From the NCBI GenBank assembly GCA_036278455.1, contig DASULB010000286.1:1-10397 (forward strand): DNA of 10,397 bases, read 5' to 3'. Positions 1 to 7,642 of this stretch are shown one piece after another; the first letter of the stretch is position 1, and each line of letters begins with the position of its first letter. A program made the translations under genes and the position numbers. This DNA is from FW021-bin31 sp036278455 (GTDB taxonomy: Bacteria > Bacteroidota > Bacteroidia > Chitinophagales > Chitinophagaceae). The notes beneath the pieces are model-generated. The model saw only the letters and a list, made by a program, of their open reading frames with translations. It was not told where the DNA came from and searched no databases.

Positions 1-444
1 ACGCTAAGTAAGCATATTAATCCCGGGCATATTGTTCAAGGGACGGCCTTTGACAGAAAATGGCTGGTCGCAAACGGCTTAAAGGAGGCTGTATTCAAAA
101 ATTTGAAACTTACCAACAATAAGAGGTTGGGGGCAGTCTTAAATCACCTGAGTCCGACACGGGCCACATGGAATGGATGCAACTCCAGCGCGTGGAAAAA
201 GGACATCCTTGCGGTAAATGGTTTCGATGAGCGCATGCAATATGGAGCAGAAGATCGGGAATTCGGGGAACGACTGACCAATAATGGTATTCGTGGTATT
301 AAGATCCGGTACAGCGCAGTTTGCGTCCATCTTGACCATACCCGTGATTATCTAAATAAGGAGGTACTCAAAAAAAATCAGGAAATCCGCCGAAACACAA
401 AACAGACAAAATCAAAGTGGACTGCATTTGGAGTCAGCAGGTAA
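1..444 (+). CDS. Glycosyltransferase family 2, C-terminal part (5' end outside window)
   Basis: The reading frame is open from base 1 to the stop at 442-444, so the gene starts before the window; about 147 residues are visible. The segment WNGCNSSAWKKDILAVNGFD, followed by YGAEDREFGERL, matches the C-terminal part of GT-A fold glycosyltransferases of the galactosyltransferase/chondroitin-synthase type (Glyco_transf_7C). In that family a 'GxNxSxxRxxxxxxxGFDE' stretch is followed by a conserved Glu-Asp pair, here in AEDREF. Such enzymes transfer a sugar from a nucleotide sugar to a surface polysaccharide or lipopolysaccharide acceptor. The internal TTG at 103 is unlikely to be the start, because the frame continues upstream with plausible coding sequence (for example PGHIVQGTAFDRKWL). 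The donor and acceptor cannot be read from this fragment. It converges on the next gene with a 75-base gap, where I see no convincing terminator. Confidence 0.85.
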   Translation, partial: TLSKHINPGHIVQGTAFDRKWLVANGLKEAVFKNLKLTNNKRLGAVLNHLSPTRATWNGCNSSAWKKDILAVNGFDERMQYGAEDREFGERLTNNGIRGIKIRYSAVCVHLDHTRDYLNKEVLKKNQEIRRNTKQTKSKWTAFGVSR

Positions 445-519
445 AATAAGAAGCCGCTTATACACGGATGGCAAAAATTACTTCAAAAACAGATGATCTT
501 TCCCTTTAGCCGTCTTATC

Positions 520-2079
520 TTACTGAGGCAAAACGTCGCCCAGTTTACGGAGAGCGACATCCAATCTATAAATATACCAATAACGCGCTATTTTACCAAG
601 TCGTCGTTGTGGTATTTTATCGATAAGGGTTATTTTTTTAAAATCATTATTGTAAATATTTTCGGGGTCTTTATAATCATTGGAAGATGAAATAAAGTAA
701 GCATTCGCCCCCTTTTGTATTTCCCCCTCCATCTTATTGAGCCAGGCAAATTTATGCAGGTCAAAAACATTTCCCACACCTACTATCCGCATATGCATCG
801 GATAGGCCACGTAAAAGAGATAGTGACAGGCTGGGAACCATTTTGCAACAATAATTGGCGATGTTGACTGCATCAAACCTGCCTTGATATCCTTTTGTCT
901 GATGATTTCAAATTGGCTTTGCAGTTCATTCCATCCATACATATCCAGGGTCAGATCGCCCTTTCCCCGTTCAGGAAGTTTGCGATCTCCCATGGTACCC
1001 GGATAGAATTTGATCATTAATACACCTGCTATTACAATTAGAATGATAAATAGGTAGCTTATTTTAAGCCAAAGATCACAAAATTTCTGTTTACCATGCA
1101 TCTTATACTCATCCAATACATACCCTGAGATGAGCATCAGTCCGATAAAACCGGGACCGCTCCAATGCGGTAATGTGGTCCTGAATAAAGAGATCACCGT
1201 CGTTGCCAGAATGATAGGATAAATCAACCAATTCAATAAATTCAGGGGTTTTCCCGGGAAATCTATTTTATTGAGTCCAACCAAGGCAAGGAGATAAATA
1301 AAGACATTGATGGGATTACTATAAAATAACTGGCCCAGTGTGGTGGTGACAAATGAACCGATATGTATAGCCGCCTGATGTATTTCAACGCGTTGACCCT
1401 GGAAACGCCAGGTAATAAAGTGATTACTTAGATTCCAGAAAAAAATGGGAGAAATAATCAGAAGGGTCAGCAGGATGGAAAGATATAAAAACGGGTTTTT
1501 CAAATATTTTCTATCCCTGAGAAGCACATATACGCCAAATCCAAACCAGAGAAACACGCCATGAATTTTACACATGACAGCCAATCCTATATACAATCCT
1601 ATAAGGACTAATCGTATATTTCCCTGCCTTGGAGTATGTACGGTCAAGATAAGCTTCAGCATACTGTACATTGCCAATAACCAGAATACCAATTGGGGAG
1701 AATCCGGTAGAATAAACAATCCTGAAATAATGCTGGTATAAATGGAGGTATTGTATAAAATGGCCGCGATCCATCCCGTGCGTTCATTCTTTATTAATTT
1801 ACCACACTTAAAAATAACCCATGTACAAACAGCCGCACTGACAATGGCCGCAAGGCGCATGGAAAAATCATTTACCCAGTGAAGATTTAAAGTGAAAATA
1901 CGGATGAAAATACCCACCAGGGGGGGATGATCAAAATGATTCCAGTCAGGCTGAAGCGCATAGGTGAAGTAATAAGCCTCATCGTTACCCAAATGGATCA
2001 TGCATGCCAGTATGCATCTGACAATAAATACTAAAATAATCAGGTAATATGTCTTTCGAGCATATAATTTATCATGCAT
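520..2079 (-). CDS. ArnT/PMT-like membrane glycosyltransferase (GT39-type, PMT_2 domain)
   Basis: This is a polytopic membrane protein of 519 residues from the chosen start. Near the N terminus, after one membrane segment, comes GNDEAYYFTYAL (Asp33-Glu34) and then FDHPPLVG. This is the signature of the dolichyl-phosphate-mannose mannosyltransferase/ArnT clan, whose acidic pair sits in the first extracytoplasmic loop and takes part in catalysis. About ten further hydrophobic segments follow, then a soluble C-terminal region of about 150 residues containing DMYGW. Family members move a sugar from a polyprenyl-phosphate carrier to a protein, lipid A or glycan on the periplasmic side; the sugar and acceptor are unknown here. 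The frame extends upstream to 2139, but I prefer the ATG at 2079. It gives the usual family N terminus and overlaps the preceding gtrA stop by only 8 bases (ATGCATGA), suggesting translational coupling. The longer form would overlap gtrA by 68 bases. Confidence 0.85.
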   Translation of the reverse strand: MHDKLYARKTYYLIILVFIVRCILACMIHLGNDEAYYFTYALQPDWNHFDHPPLVGIFIRIFTLNLHWVNDFSMRLAAIVSAAVCTWVIFKCGKLIKNERTGWIAAILYNTSIYTSIISGLFILPDSPQLVFWLLAMYSMLKLILTVHTPRQGNIRLVLIGLYIGLAVMCKIHGVFLWFGFGVYVLLRDRKYLKNPFLYLSILLTLLIISPIFFWNLSNHFITWRFQGQRVEIHQAAIHIGSFVTTTLGQLFYSNPINVFIYLLALVGLNKIDFPGKPLNLLNWLIYPIILATTVISLFRTTLPHWSGPGFIGLMLISGYVLDEYKMHGKQKFCDLWLKISYLFIILIVIAGVLMIKFYPGTMGDRKLPERGKGDLTLDMYGWNELQSQFEIIRQKDIKAGLMQSTSPIIVAKWFPACHYLFYVAYPMHMRIVGVGNVFDLHKFAWLNKMEGEIQKGANAYFISSSNDYKDPENIYNNDFKKITLIDKIPQRRLGKIARYWYIYRLDVALRKLGDVLPQ

Positions 2080-2455
2080 GTGGGAAAGTAATGAGGCTGT
2101 TAGCAGAAAAATTCCAGATAAAAACAAGCACCACTGCAAATAACTTACTTAAATAAAAATGTTTATTTTTCCTTTCATGTAAATAATATAGCAGGGAAGT
2201 ATTTAATGCCAGGCCAATTAAACTAATGATCAAAAATAGCAGAAACTGCCTGGCTATCTGTGGATCCTTACTTTGGAAGGTCCAAATCCTATTCAAAATG
2301 TAATTATTGACAACAGCCGCTGTAAAACCTGTTGCGTTGGCCACGTATTTATTCCAATCGAACTTTTCCTTGCATAAATAAGTAATGCCAAAATCAATAC
2401 AAAATCCGATGCCGCCCGTCAGACCAAAGCGAATGATTTTTATCACTAGATCCAT
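2072..2455 (-). CDS. GtrA-family four-helix membrane protein
   Basis: The product is 127 residues, the usual length for the GtrA family, and has four hydrophobic segments. The family's typical motifs are present: RFGLTGGIGFCIDFGITYL in the first helix, and NATGFTAAVVNNYILNRIWTF, with the conserved Asn-Tyr and Asn-Arg-x-Trp-Thr-Phe, after the second. GtrA proteins are proposed to move polyprenyl-phosphate-linked sugars across the inner membrane, as in O-antigen glucosylation. That activity is inferred from the family, not visible in the sequence. The ATG at 2455 shares its A with the stop codon of the upstream PAP2 gene (TAATG). The 3' end overlaps the start of the GT39-type transferase by 8 bases, so the three genes are almost certainly one transcript. 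No GtrB-like polyprenyl-phosphate glycosyltransferase, the usual partner, is visible in the window. Confidence 0.9.
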   Translation of the reverse strand: MDLVIKIIRFGLTGGIGFCIDFGITYLCKEKFDWNKYVANATGFTAAVVNNYILNRIWTFQSKDPQIARQFLLFLIISLIGLALNTSLLYYLHERKNKHFYLSKLFAVVLVFIWNFSANSLITFPHA

Positions 2456-3129
2456 TAAAATTCAATGTTTTGTGAATTATATCCTTCCAATTTATGTTCT
2501 TTTTTCCGTAACACGTATAAAATCTTTTGTTGTAGCAAAAAACAAATAGTTCCAAAAACGACACCCTCCAAAGATCCAATCCATACGTCTTCCACGAAAT
2601 GCTCACCCAGGTAAACGCGGGAATAGGCTGTAAGGCAGGCAAAAAGGAAACAAATACCCGATACCCAGCGTTTACGGCTGGCAAATAATGAAATGGTAAT
2701 TGCTGCGGCAAAAACGGAAGCGGTATGCCCTGAAGGGAAGGAATGTTTATAGTAAAGGGGTATCCATGAGGCGGTCCTGACCAAGGTAGAACCTGAAAAA
2801 TATGCAGCAGGTCTTGGGTAATTAAAGTGATGTTTAAGCAAAATAGTGACAATACCCGTAAGCACAAAGCTGAAGATCATTCCAATGCCAAGATCCCTTC
2901 TTTTGTATAACAAGCAGATCAACCCCGCAGGTATGATGACCATTCCATTTCCCAAGAAAGTTATTCCGGTAAAAAAAAAATCAGCCGGAAGCCCCCTGCA
3001 GTGATTAATCAGAATAAAAAGGTCGGTTTGGGGTATTTCAATATAGAGGACCCCGTTTGCTACAAACCAAATAAAGAAACATAAATAAAAAAGTTGGCTG
3101 CCCTTTTCTGCAATTGCATTGCTGTACAT
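2455..3129 (-). CDS. Membrane PAP2-superfamily phosphatase
   Basis: This 224-residue protein has all three acid-phosphatase motifs of the PAP2 (type 2 phosphatidic acid phosphatase) superfamily: K99-x6-R106-P107, P132-S133-G134-H135, and S170-R171-x5-H177-x3-D181. The catalytic His135, His177 and Asp181 are intact. About five to six hydrophobic segments surround the motifs and there is no cleavable signal peptide, so the active site should face the periplasm from within the inner membrane. Possible substrates are undecaprenyl diphosphate, lipid A phosphate (LpxE-like) or phosphatidylglycerol phosphate; the sequence does not decide. Overlap with gtrA and the GT39-type gene points towards a lipid-carrier or lipid A role. 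It starts with ATG at 3129, 83 bases after phoU. That gap contains no clear promoter or terminator, so read-through from the phosphate operon is possible. Confidence 0.9.
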   Translation of the reverse strand: MYSNAIAEKGSQLFYLCFFIWFVANGVLYIEIPQTDLFILINHCRGLPADFFFTGITFLGNGMVIIPAGLICLLYKRRDLGIGMIFSFVLTGIVTILLKHHFNYPRPAAYFSGSTLVRTASWIPLYYKHSFPSGHTASVFAAAITISLFASRKRWVSGICFLFACLTAYSRVYLGEHFVEDVWIGSLEGVVFGTICFLLQQKILYVLRKKEHKLEGYNSQNIEF

Positions 3130-3212
3130 AAGTTTCGGTCGTGAAAAACGAAATTATGACAGGATTCTGAAGAGATGTTGAATTTAGATACAGCTATATA
3201 AAACAACCAAGT

Positions 3213-3911
3213 TTACTTCTTTCTACCTTTAGACCGGTGCTTTAAAACTTCGGCTTCTGCATAAAATATCAATTCTTCTGCAATATTTTTTGCCTGATCT
3301 CCCACCCGCTCCAATTTTCTGATAGCCGACAGAATATACAGGGCATCCATTATTTTACTGCTATCATGCTCATCCTTAAGATAAGTGGCAATGATCCCGG
3401 CAGCCTGGTTGTTGATCTCATCCAATATCTTATCTTTTCCGAATACCCTTCTGGCCAGTTCCGTATCTTTCTTCTCAAATGCCTCCATTACCAAAGTGGT
3501 GATGATGACCGACTGGTTAAACATTTCGGGTATATGACTTACTTCCAGAAGCCTGCTATCGAAATCCGGTTGCATGTTAGCGACAAATTTGGCGACTCCT
3601 TCCGCGATATCCCCGATCCGTTCCAGGTTGGCGTTAATTTTAAGCGATGCCAATACAAAACGAAGATCGGAGGCAACGGGTGTAAACAAGGCAATAATGT
3701 CTTCACAACGGTCATCAATCAGTAATTCAAGCGCGTTAACCGAATTTTCACTAAAGATCACCTCTACTGCGATATCTTTGTTGACAGTTGTCAATGCGGC
3801 TTTCGAGTCCTCTAATTGGGCGATTACCAGGCGCCACATTTTAAGGACATCTTCTCTAAGCAAACTCAGTTGATGATCAAGATGTGTTGATGAAAAATCA
3901 GTGTCTTTCAT
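3213..3911 (-). CDS. phoU: Phosphate-signalling regulator PhoU
   Basis: The product is 232 residues, near the length of E. coli PhoU. It shows the tandem three-helix-bundle layout, with two copies of the metal-binding motif: LERIGDIAEG (Glu97, Asp101) in the first half and LERVGDQAKNIAEE (Glu201, Asp205) in the second. The stretch PVASDLRFVLASLKIN ahead of the first copy is also typical. PhoU is cytoplasmic; it links PstSCAB activity to the PhoR sensor kinase and damps phosphate uptake when phosphate is plentiful. The ATG at 3911 lies 32 bases after the pstB stop, the normal last position in pstSCAB-phoU operons. No phoR or phoB gene is present in this window. The C terminus is strongly basic (HRSKGRKK). 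Confidence 0.96.
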   Translation of the reverse strand: MKDTDFSSTHLDHQLSLLREDVLKMWRLVIAQLEDSKAALTTVNKDIAVEVIFSENSVNALELLIDDRCEDIIALFTPVASDLRFVLASLKINANLERIGDIAEGVAKFVANMQPDFDSRLLEVSHIPEMFNQSVIITTLVMEAFEKKDTELARRVFGKDKILDEINNQAAGIIATYLKDEHDSSKIMDALYILSAIRKLERVGDQAKNIAEELIFYAEAEVLKHRSKGRKK

Positions 3912-3943
3912 GGTAAAAAAAATTAATCGTTAAAAATTACAAT

Positions 3944-4702
3944 TTACCCAAAATGTCCCGTAATATAGTCCTGCGTTCTTTTATCTTTGGGATTTGTAAA
4001 TATAATTTTCGTTTCGTCATATTCGACTAATTCCCCCAGGTAAAAAAAAGCCGTTTTATCACTCACGCGGCCTGCTTGCTGCATATTATGAGTGACCATC
4101 AGAATCGTATAGTCTGATTTTAACTCTCTGATCAGTTCCTCAATTCTGGCAGTGGCATGTGGATCCAATGCCGAAGTGGCCTCATCCAGTAACAATATCT
4201 CAGGATTCATGGCCAGGGAGCGCGCGATACACAACCGCTGTTGTTGCCCGCCGGAAAGAAATGAGCCCCTCTTGTGTAGTGTATTTCTCACTTCCATCCA
4301 TAGCGCGGCCCGTTTGAGTGAAGATTCTACTATTTCGTCCCTTTCCATTCTGCTGAGTTTAATGCCATTGAGTAAATAACCTGCGATCACATTATCATAG
4401 ATGCTCATAGTGGGAAAAGGATTGGGACGTTGGAATACCATGCCTATTTTACGGCGCAGAAAAACAGGATCCATCTGATATACGTTTTCTCCATTCAGTT
4501 TGATGATCCCTTCCACTGACGCATCAGCCGCAAGCTCGTGCATCCGGTTGATGCATCTGATAAAAGTGGTCTTGCCACAGCCAGAAGGGCCCATAATGGC
4601 ACAAACAGTATTCTTCTTTATCTCAAAATTGATGTTATTCAGAATTTTGTTCTGTCCAAAAAAGGCGTTGAAGTTCTCTGTTTTCAATATTGGATCTTCC
4701 AT
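3944..4702 (-). CDS. pstB: Phosphate ABC transporter ATP-binding protein PstB
   Basis: The product is 252 residues, the usual PstB length. It has a complete set of ABC ATPase motifs: Walker A GPSGCGKTT at 38-46, Q-loop Gln91 in VFQRPNPFP (the RPNPFP stretch is characteristic of PstB), signature LSGGQQQR at 149-156, Walker B ILLLDE with catalytic Glu174, and H-loop His205. It hydrolyses ATP on the cytoplasmic face to drive phosphate import through PstC/PstA. The D-loop region reads DEATSALDP; many PstB proteins have DEPCSALDP or DEPTSALDP, so Ala175 replaces a common proline. Its ATG at 4702 overlaps the end of pstA by 19 bases. Confidence 0.96.
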   Translation of the reverse strand: MEDPILKTENFNAFFGQNKILNNINFEIKKNTVCAIMGPSGCGKTTFIRCINRMHELAADASVEGIIKLNGENVYQMDPVFLRRKIGMVFQRPNPFPTMSIYDNVIAGYLLNGIKLSRMERDEIVESSLKRAALWMEVRNTLHKRGSFLSGGQQQRLCIARSLAMNPEILLLDEATSALDPHATARIEELIRELKSDYTILMVTHNMQQAGRVSDKTAFFYLGELVEYDETKIIFTNPKDKRTQDYITGHFG

Positions 4703-5595
4703 CTTTTCTCTATAAGTTTTGTGATCATGCTCAGTATCAATACCATGACGACCAGGATAAAGGAGGCTCCCCAGGCAAGCTGATGCCAGTCATTATAAGG
4801 GCTGGTGGCGTAATTAAATATGATCAGTGGCAAACTGCTGATGGGCTTAAAGATATTGGCATTCATGTAAGGATTGCCGAAAGCGGTAAATAAAAGTGGC
4901 GCGGTCTCTCCGACCACCCTTGCGATGCTGAGGATAATACCCGATAATATGCCGCCCATACCGGCAGGAACAATTACCTTCAATATTGTTCTATAATAAG
5001 GAACACCCAAAGAAAGGGAAGCCTCTTTTAAACTGTAAGGCAATAGTTTCAGGGTTTCTTCAGTGGATTTCACAATAAGTGGTATCATCATCAGCGCCAG
5101 TGCCAGACTGCCTGAAACAGCGGAAAATCCGCCCATTGTCCTGACTACCCATTCATAGATAATAATGCCCACCACAATGGAGGGTATCCCCTGAAGCACG
5201 TCGACAGACAGCCGACAATAATAACTGGTCGGTGACCTTCTGTTCTCATTGAGGTAAATGCCTGTGAATATACCTATTGGTATCGCGATGATGGCGGCTA
5301 CCAAAACAATTAATACGGTTCCCAGCAATGCATTCGCGATGCCGCCTCCAGGTTCGCCCACTGGTTTTGGAAGGTTGATCAGGAATTGCCAGTTGATCGC
5401 TGCAATGCCCTGCCGGAAAATGTAAAACAGGATGAATAATAACGGCAACGTTGAAATAGCCGAAAAAACAATCACCGCTGTCTTAAAAAGGCTGTTTTTC
5501 CGCTTCCGGCGATATATTAAATCCATCCCTATTTGTGCAGTCTTCTCTGCCATAACCGCATCTTTTAGTTCATTTTTTAACATCTTTATATTCAT
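4684..5595 (-). CDS. pstA: Phosphate ABC transporter permease PstA
   Basis: This is an inner-membrane permease of 303 residues with six hydrophobic segments. The binding-protein-dependent transporter signature (EAA loop) is at about 190-230: LKEASLSLGVPYYRTILKVI followed by GETAPLLFTA. The tail stretch ending SPYNDWHQLAWG is typical of PstA. With PstC it forms the channel driven by PstB. The start is uncertain. The longest frame opens with a TTG at 5598; I list the ATG at 5595, which overlaps pstC by 26 bases. ATGs at 5583 (overlap 14) and 5553 (no overlap) are also possible, since the N-terminal 30 residues are a cytoplasmic stretch with little conservation. The 3' end overlaps pstB by 19 bases. 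Confidence 0.93.
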   Translation of the reverse strand: MNIKMLKNELKDAVMAEKTAQIGMDLIYRRKRKNSLFKTAVIVFSAISTLPLLFILFYIFRQGIAAINWQFLINLPKPVGEPGGGIANALLGTVLIVLVAAIIAIPIGIFTGIYLNENRRSPTSYYCRLSVDVLQGIPSIVVGIIIYEWVVRTMGGFSAVSGSLALALMMIPLIVKSTEETLKLLPYSLKEASLSLGVPYYRTILKVIVPAGMGGILSGIILSIARVVGETAPLLFTAFGNPYMNANIFKPISSLPLIIFNYATSPYNDWHQLAWGASFILVVMVLILSMITKLIEKRWKIQY

Positions 5596-6502
5596 CAAAT
5601 GACAGATGCCTTATCACTTTCCTACCTATCATATTGATAATGGTGACCACGATAAAAAGCAGCAATCCCATCTCAATCAAGGCCGATGTATATAATTTTC
5701 CGGTTGCCTCCGTAAATTCATTTGCTATTACACTTGCCATGGTATTGCCCGGAGCAAATATCCCGGTCGGTATAGCGACCGTATTGCCAATAAGCATGGT
5801 AACGGCCATGGTCTCCCCCAGGGCCCTTCCCAGCGACAACAAAATACCAGCGAACAAACCAGACATGGTATGCGGTATAATGATCTTGGTGATGACCTCG
5901 TAGCGGGTGGCTCCAAGGGAGTACGCTGCTTCCTTTAATTCCTCGGGGACAAGTTGTATCACCTGCCTGGACAAAGAAATGGCATAAGGCATGATCATGA
6001 CGGCCAGTATGACCGAAGCGCTAAAGATGCCCACCCCATAAGGAAGTATTCCCATTTTCATCTCCAGGACCCTGACTACGGGGACCATCACGAATAATCC
6101 CCAAAAACCATAAATGACAGACGGGATCGCCGCCAGCAAATCAATGATGTTTTTAAATATACCCGAAATAACGCCTCTTTTATAATACTCACCCAGAAAC
6201 AGCGCCACCGCGAGGGAGAAAGGCGTGGAAATCACCAGGGCCAGAAAAGAAATAAGCAAGGTGCCTGCCAGAAATGGCAACGCACCAAATTGCCCGGCAA
6301 CCGGATCCCACGTCCTGTTATATGCAAATGAAAAACCAAAAGCTTTAATTGTAGGCAGGGAACCCACGACCAATGTGAAAAATATAGCGATCAACAATAC
6401 AATCACTAACAGGGCGATCAACAACAGGGACCTTTTGAACCCTCTTTCCTTAAATCCGAAGGGTCTCACATGGGTTAAACTGATGTGGTGGTTGCTTTGC
6501 AT
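5570..6502 (-). CDS. pstC: Phosphate ABC transporter permease PstC
   Basis: This 310-residue inner-membrane protein has an N-terminal cytoplasmic tail of about 24 residues (rich in His, Arg and Lys), then six hydrophobic segments. PstC features include WDPVAGQFGALPFLAGT at about 65-81, AAIPSVIYGFWG at about 124-135, and the EAA loop ELKEAAYSLGATRYEVITKI at about 187-206 followed by GRALGETMAVTMLIGN. It pairs with PstA to form the phosphate translocation path. The ATG at 6502 lies 17 bases after the pstS stop, and the 3' end overlaps pstA. The full family layout is present, with no truncation. Confidence 0.95.
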   Translation of the reverse strand: MQSNHHISLTHVRPFGFKERGFKRSLLLIALLVIVLLIAIFFTLVVGSLPTIKAFGFSFAYNRTWDPVAGQFGALPFLAGTLLISFLALVISTPFSLAVALFLGEYYKRGVISGIFKNIIDLLAAIPSVIYGFWGLFVMVPVVRVLEMKMGILPYGVGIFSASVILAVMIMPYAISLSRQVIQLVPEELKEAAYSLGATRYEVITKIIIPHTMSGLFAGILLSLGRALGETMAVTMLIGNTVAIPTGIFAPGNTMASVIANEFTEATGKLYTSALIEMGLLLFIVVTIINMIGRKVIRHLSFDEYKDVKK

Positions 6503-6519
6503 TATAAGTAGTCGCTATA

Positions 6520-7605
6520 TTACAGCAATGGTTTATTGTTATAAACAACTGTTTTCAAAATAGTTAAAGCGCTTTTAACTACTGATTCGGGCAACTTCCC
6601 ATATTGCAACGGTTCACTGTACTGCTGCCCCGCCTGGATCATCCAGGCGATCAGATCAACTGTAGCCTTTGCCTGCGCTTCCGATCTGTTATCATAAGAT
6701 TGGTTCTTATACAACAATACATAGCTGAAACTGCTGATGGGATAACCATCAGGAGCATCCGTATTAGTGATGGAGACCCTCAAATCGGCAGGCATATGAT
6801 CAACATTGGCAGCAGCGCTGGTAGAAGTAAGACTGGGAGCTATAAAATTCCCAGCTTTATTTTTGATGGAAGCAACTGGCATCTTATTCTGAAAGGCATA
6901 GGCAAATTCCACATAGCCGATGCTGCCGGGCGTTTGTTTAATGAGCCCGCTTACTCCCTCGTTTCCCTTTGAGCCCAGTCCTACCGGCCAGTTAAGTGAT
7001 TTGCCCCTGCCGGGCCCTTTTGTCCATTGAGGGCTTACTTTTGATAAATAGTCAGCGAAAATATAAGTAGTTCCGCTGCCATCCGAGCGATGTACCACCG
7101 ATATGGGCAATGACGGCAGTTTCGCATCCGGATTGAGCGCGGTGATCTTTGGATCATTCCAGTGGGTAATCTCGCCTAAAAATATGCCGGCAAGTACCTC
7201 CGGTGTAAATTTCAAGACGGGATTACCCGGTAAATGATAAGTGACTACCACTGCGCCGAGACAGGTGGGAATATGCACAATAGCTCCGGGGGACTTTTTC
7301 ATCTCCTCATCGCTCATCGGTGCATCGGAAGCGCCGAAATCAATGGTTTTATTCTGCAATTGCTTGATGCCGGCACCTGAACCGATGGATTGATAATTCA
7401 CTTTAACGGCATTTGCCTGATGATAAACATGAAACATCTTTGAATAAAGCGGGTAAGTAAAAGTAGATCCTGCCCCAATGAGGCTTTTGCCTGACCCTCC
7501 CTGTGCCTGTTTATCAGCGGAGCCTCCCCCGCATGAAGTAAGCAGTACCGCCAAACTGACGAGCGATATGAATAAAAATTTGGTCTTTAACTGTTTGATT
7601 TTCAT
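6520..7605 (-). CDS. pstS: Periplasmic phosphate-binding lipoprotein PstS
   Basis: The ATG at 7605 gives 361 residues beginning with a lipoprotein signal peptide: basic start (MKIKQLKTK), hydrophobic core, and lipobox LTSC with Cys25 as the lipidation site. The frame stays open upstream to 7695, but that extension would place 30 unrelated residues before the signal peptide and overlap the porin gene, so I reject it. The mature part has the phosphate-binding elements of PstS: GAGSTF (about 44-49), YQSIGSGAGI, DFGASDAP, and HRSDGSGTTYIF. It captures phosphate in the periplasm, anchored by lipid, and hands it to PstCA. It lies 37 bases after the porin stop, in an A/T-rich leader with no Shine-Dalgarno sequence. 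That pattern is common in Bacteroidota. Confidence 0.96.
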   Translation of the reverse strand: MKIKQLKTKFLFISLVSLAVLLTSCGGGSADKQAQGGSGKSLIGAGSTFTYPLYSKMFHVYHQANAVKVNYQSIGSGAGIKQLQNKTIDFGASDAPMSDEEMKKSPGAIVHIPTCLGAVVVTYHLPGNPVLKFTPEVLAGIFLGEITHWNDPKITALNPDAKLPSLPISVVHRSDGSGTTYIFADYLSKVSPQWTKGPGRGKSLNWPVGLGSKGNEGVSGLIKQTPGSIGYVEFAYAFQNKMPVASIKNKAGNFIAPSLTSTSAAANVDHMPADLRVSITNTDAPDGYPISSFSYVLLYKNQSYDNRSEAQAKATVDLIAWMIQAGQQYSEPLQYGKLPESVVKSALTILKTVVYNNKPLL

Positions 7606-7642
7606 GATATTTAATATTTTTACTTGTGATTCGTTATTAAGA

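Noticed and set aside
446..461. ATAAG/CTTAT inverted repeat between the two convergent glycosyltransferase genes
   Set aside because: It is a weak A/T-rich 5-base-pair stem without a T-run on either side; not supportable as a bidirectional terminator.
2394..2867. A 157-codon open frame on the minus strand
   Set aside because: It lies across the PAP2 and gtrA genes in another frame, has no recognisable domain and a proline/leucine-rich shadow-like composition.
3149..3156. TAATTTCG on the minus strand as a promoter element for the PAP2-gtrA cassette
   Set aside because: It has one mismatch to TAnnTTTG and no TTG at the expected upstream distance.
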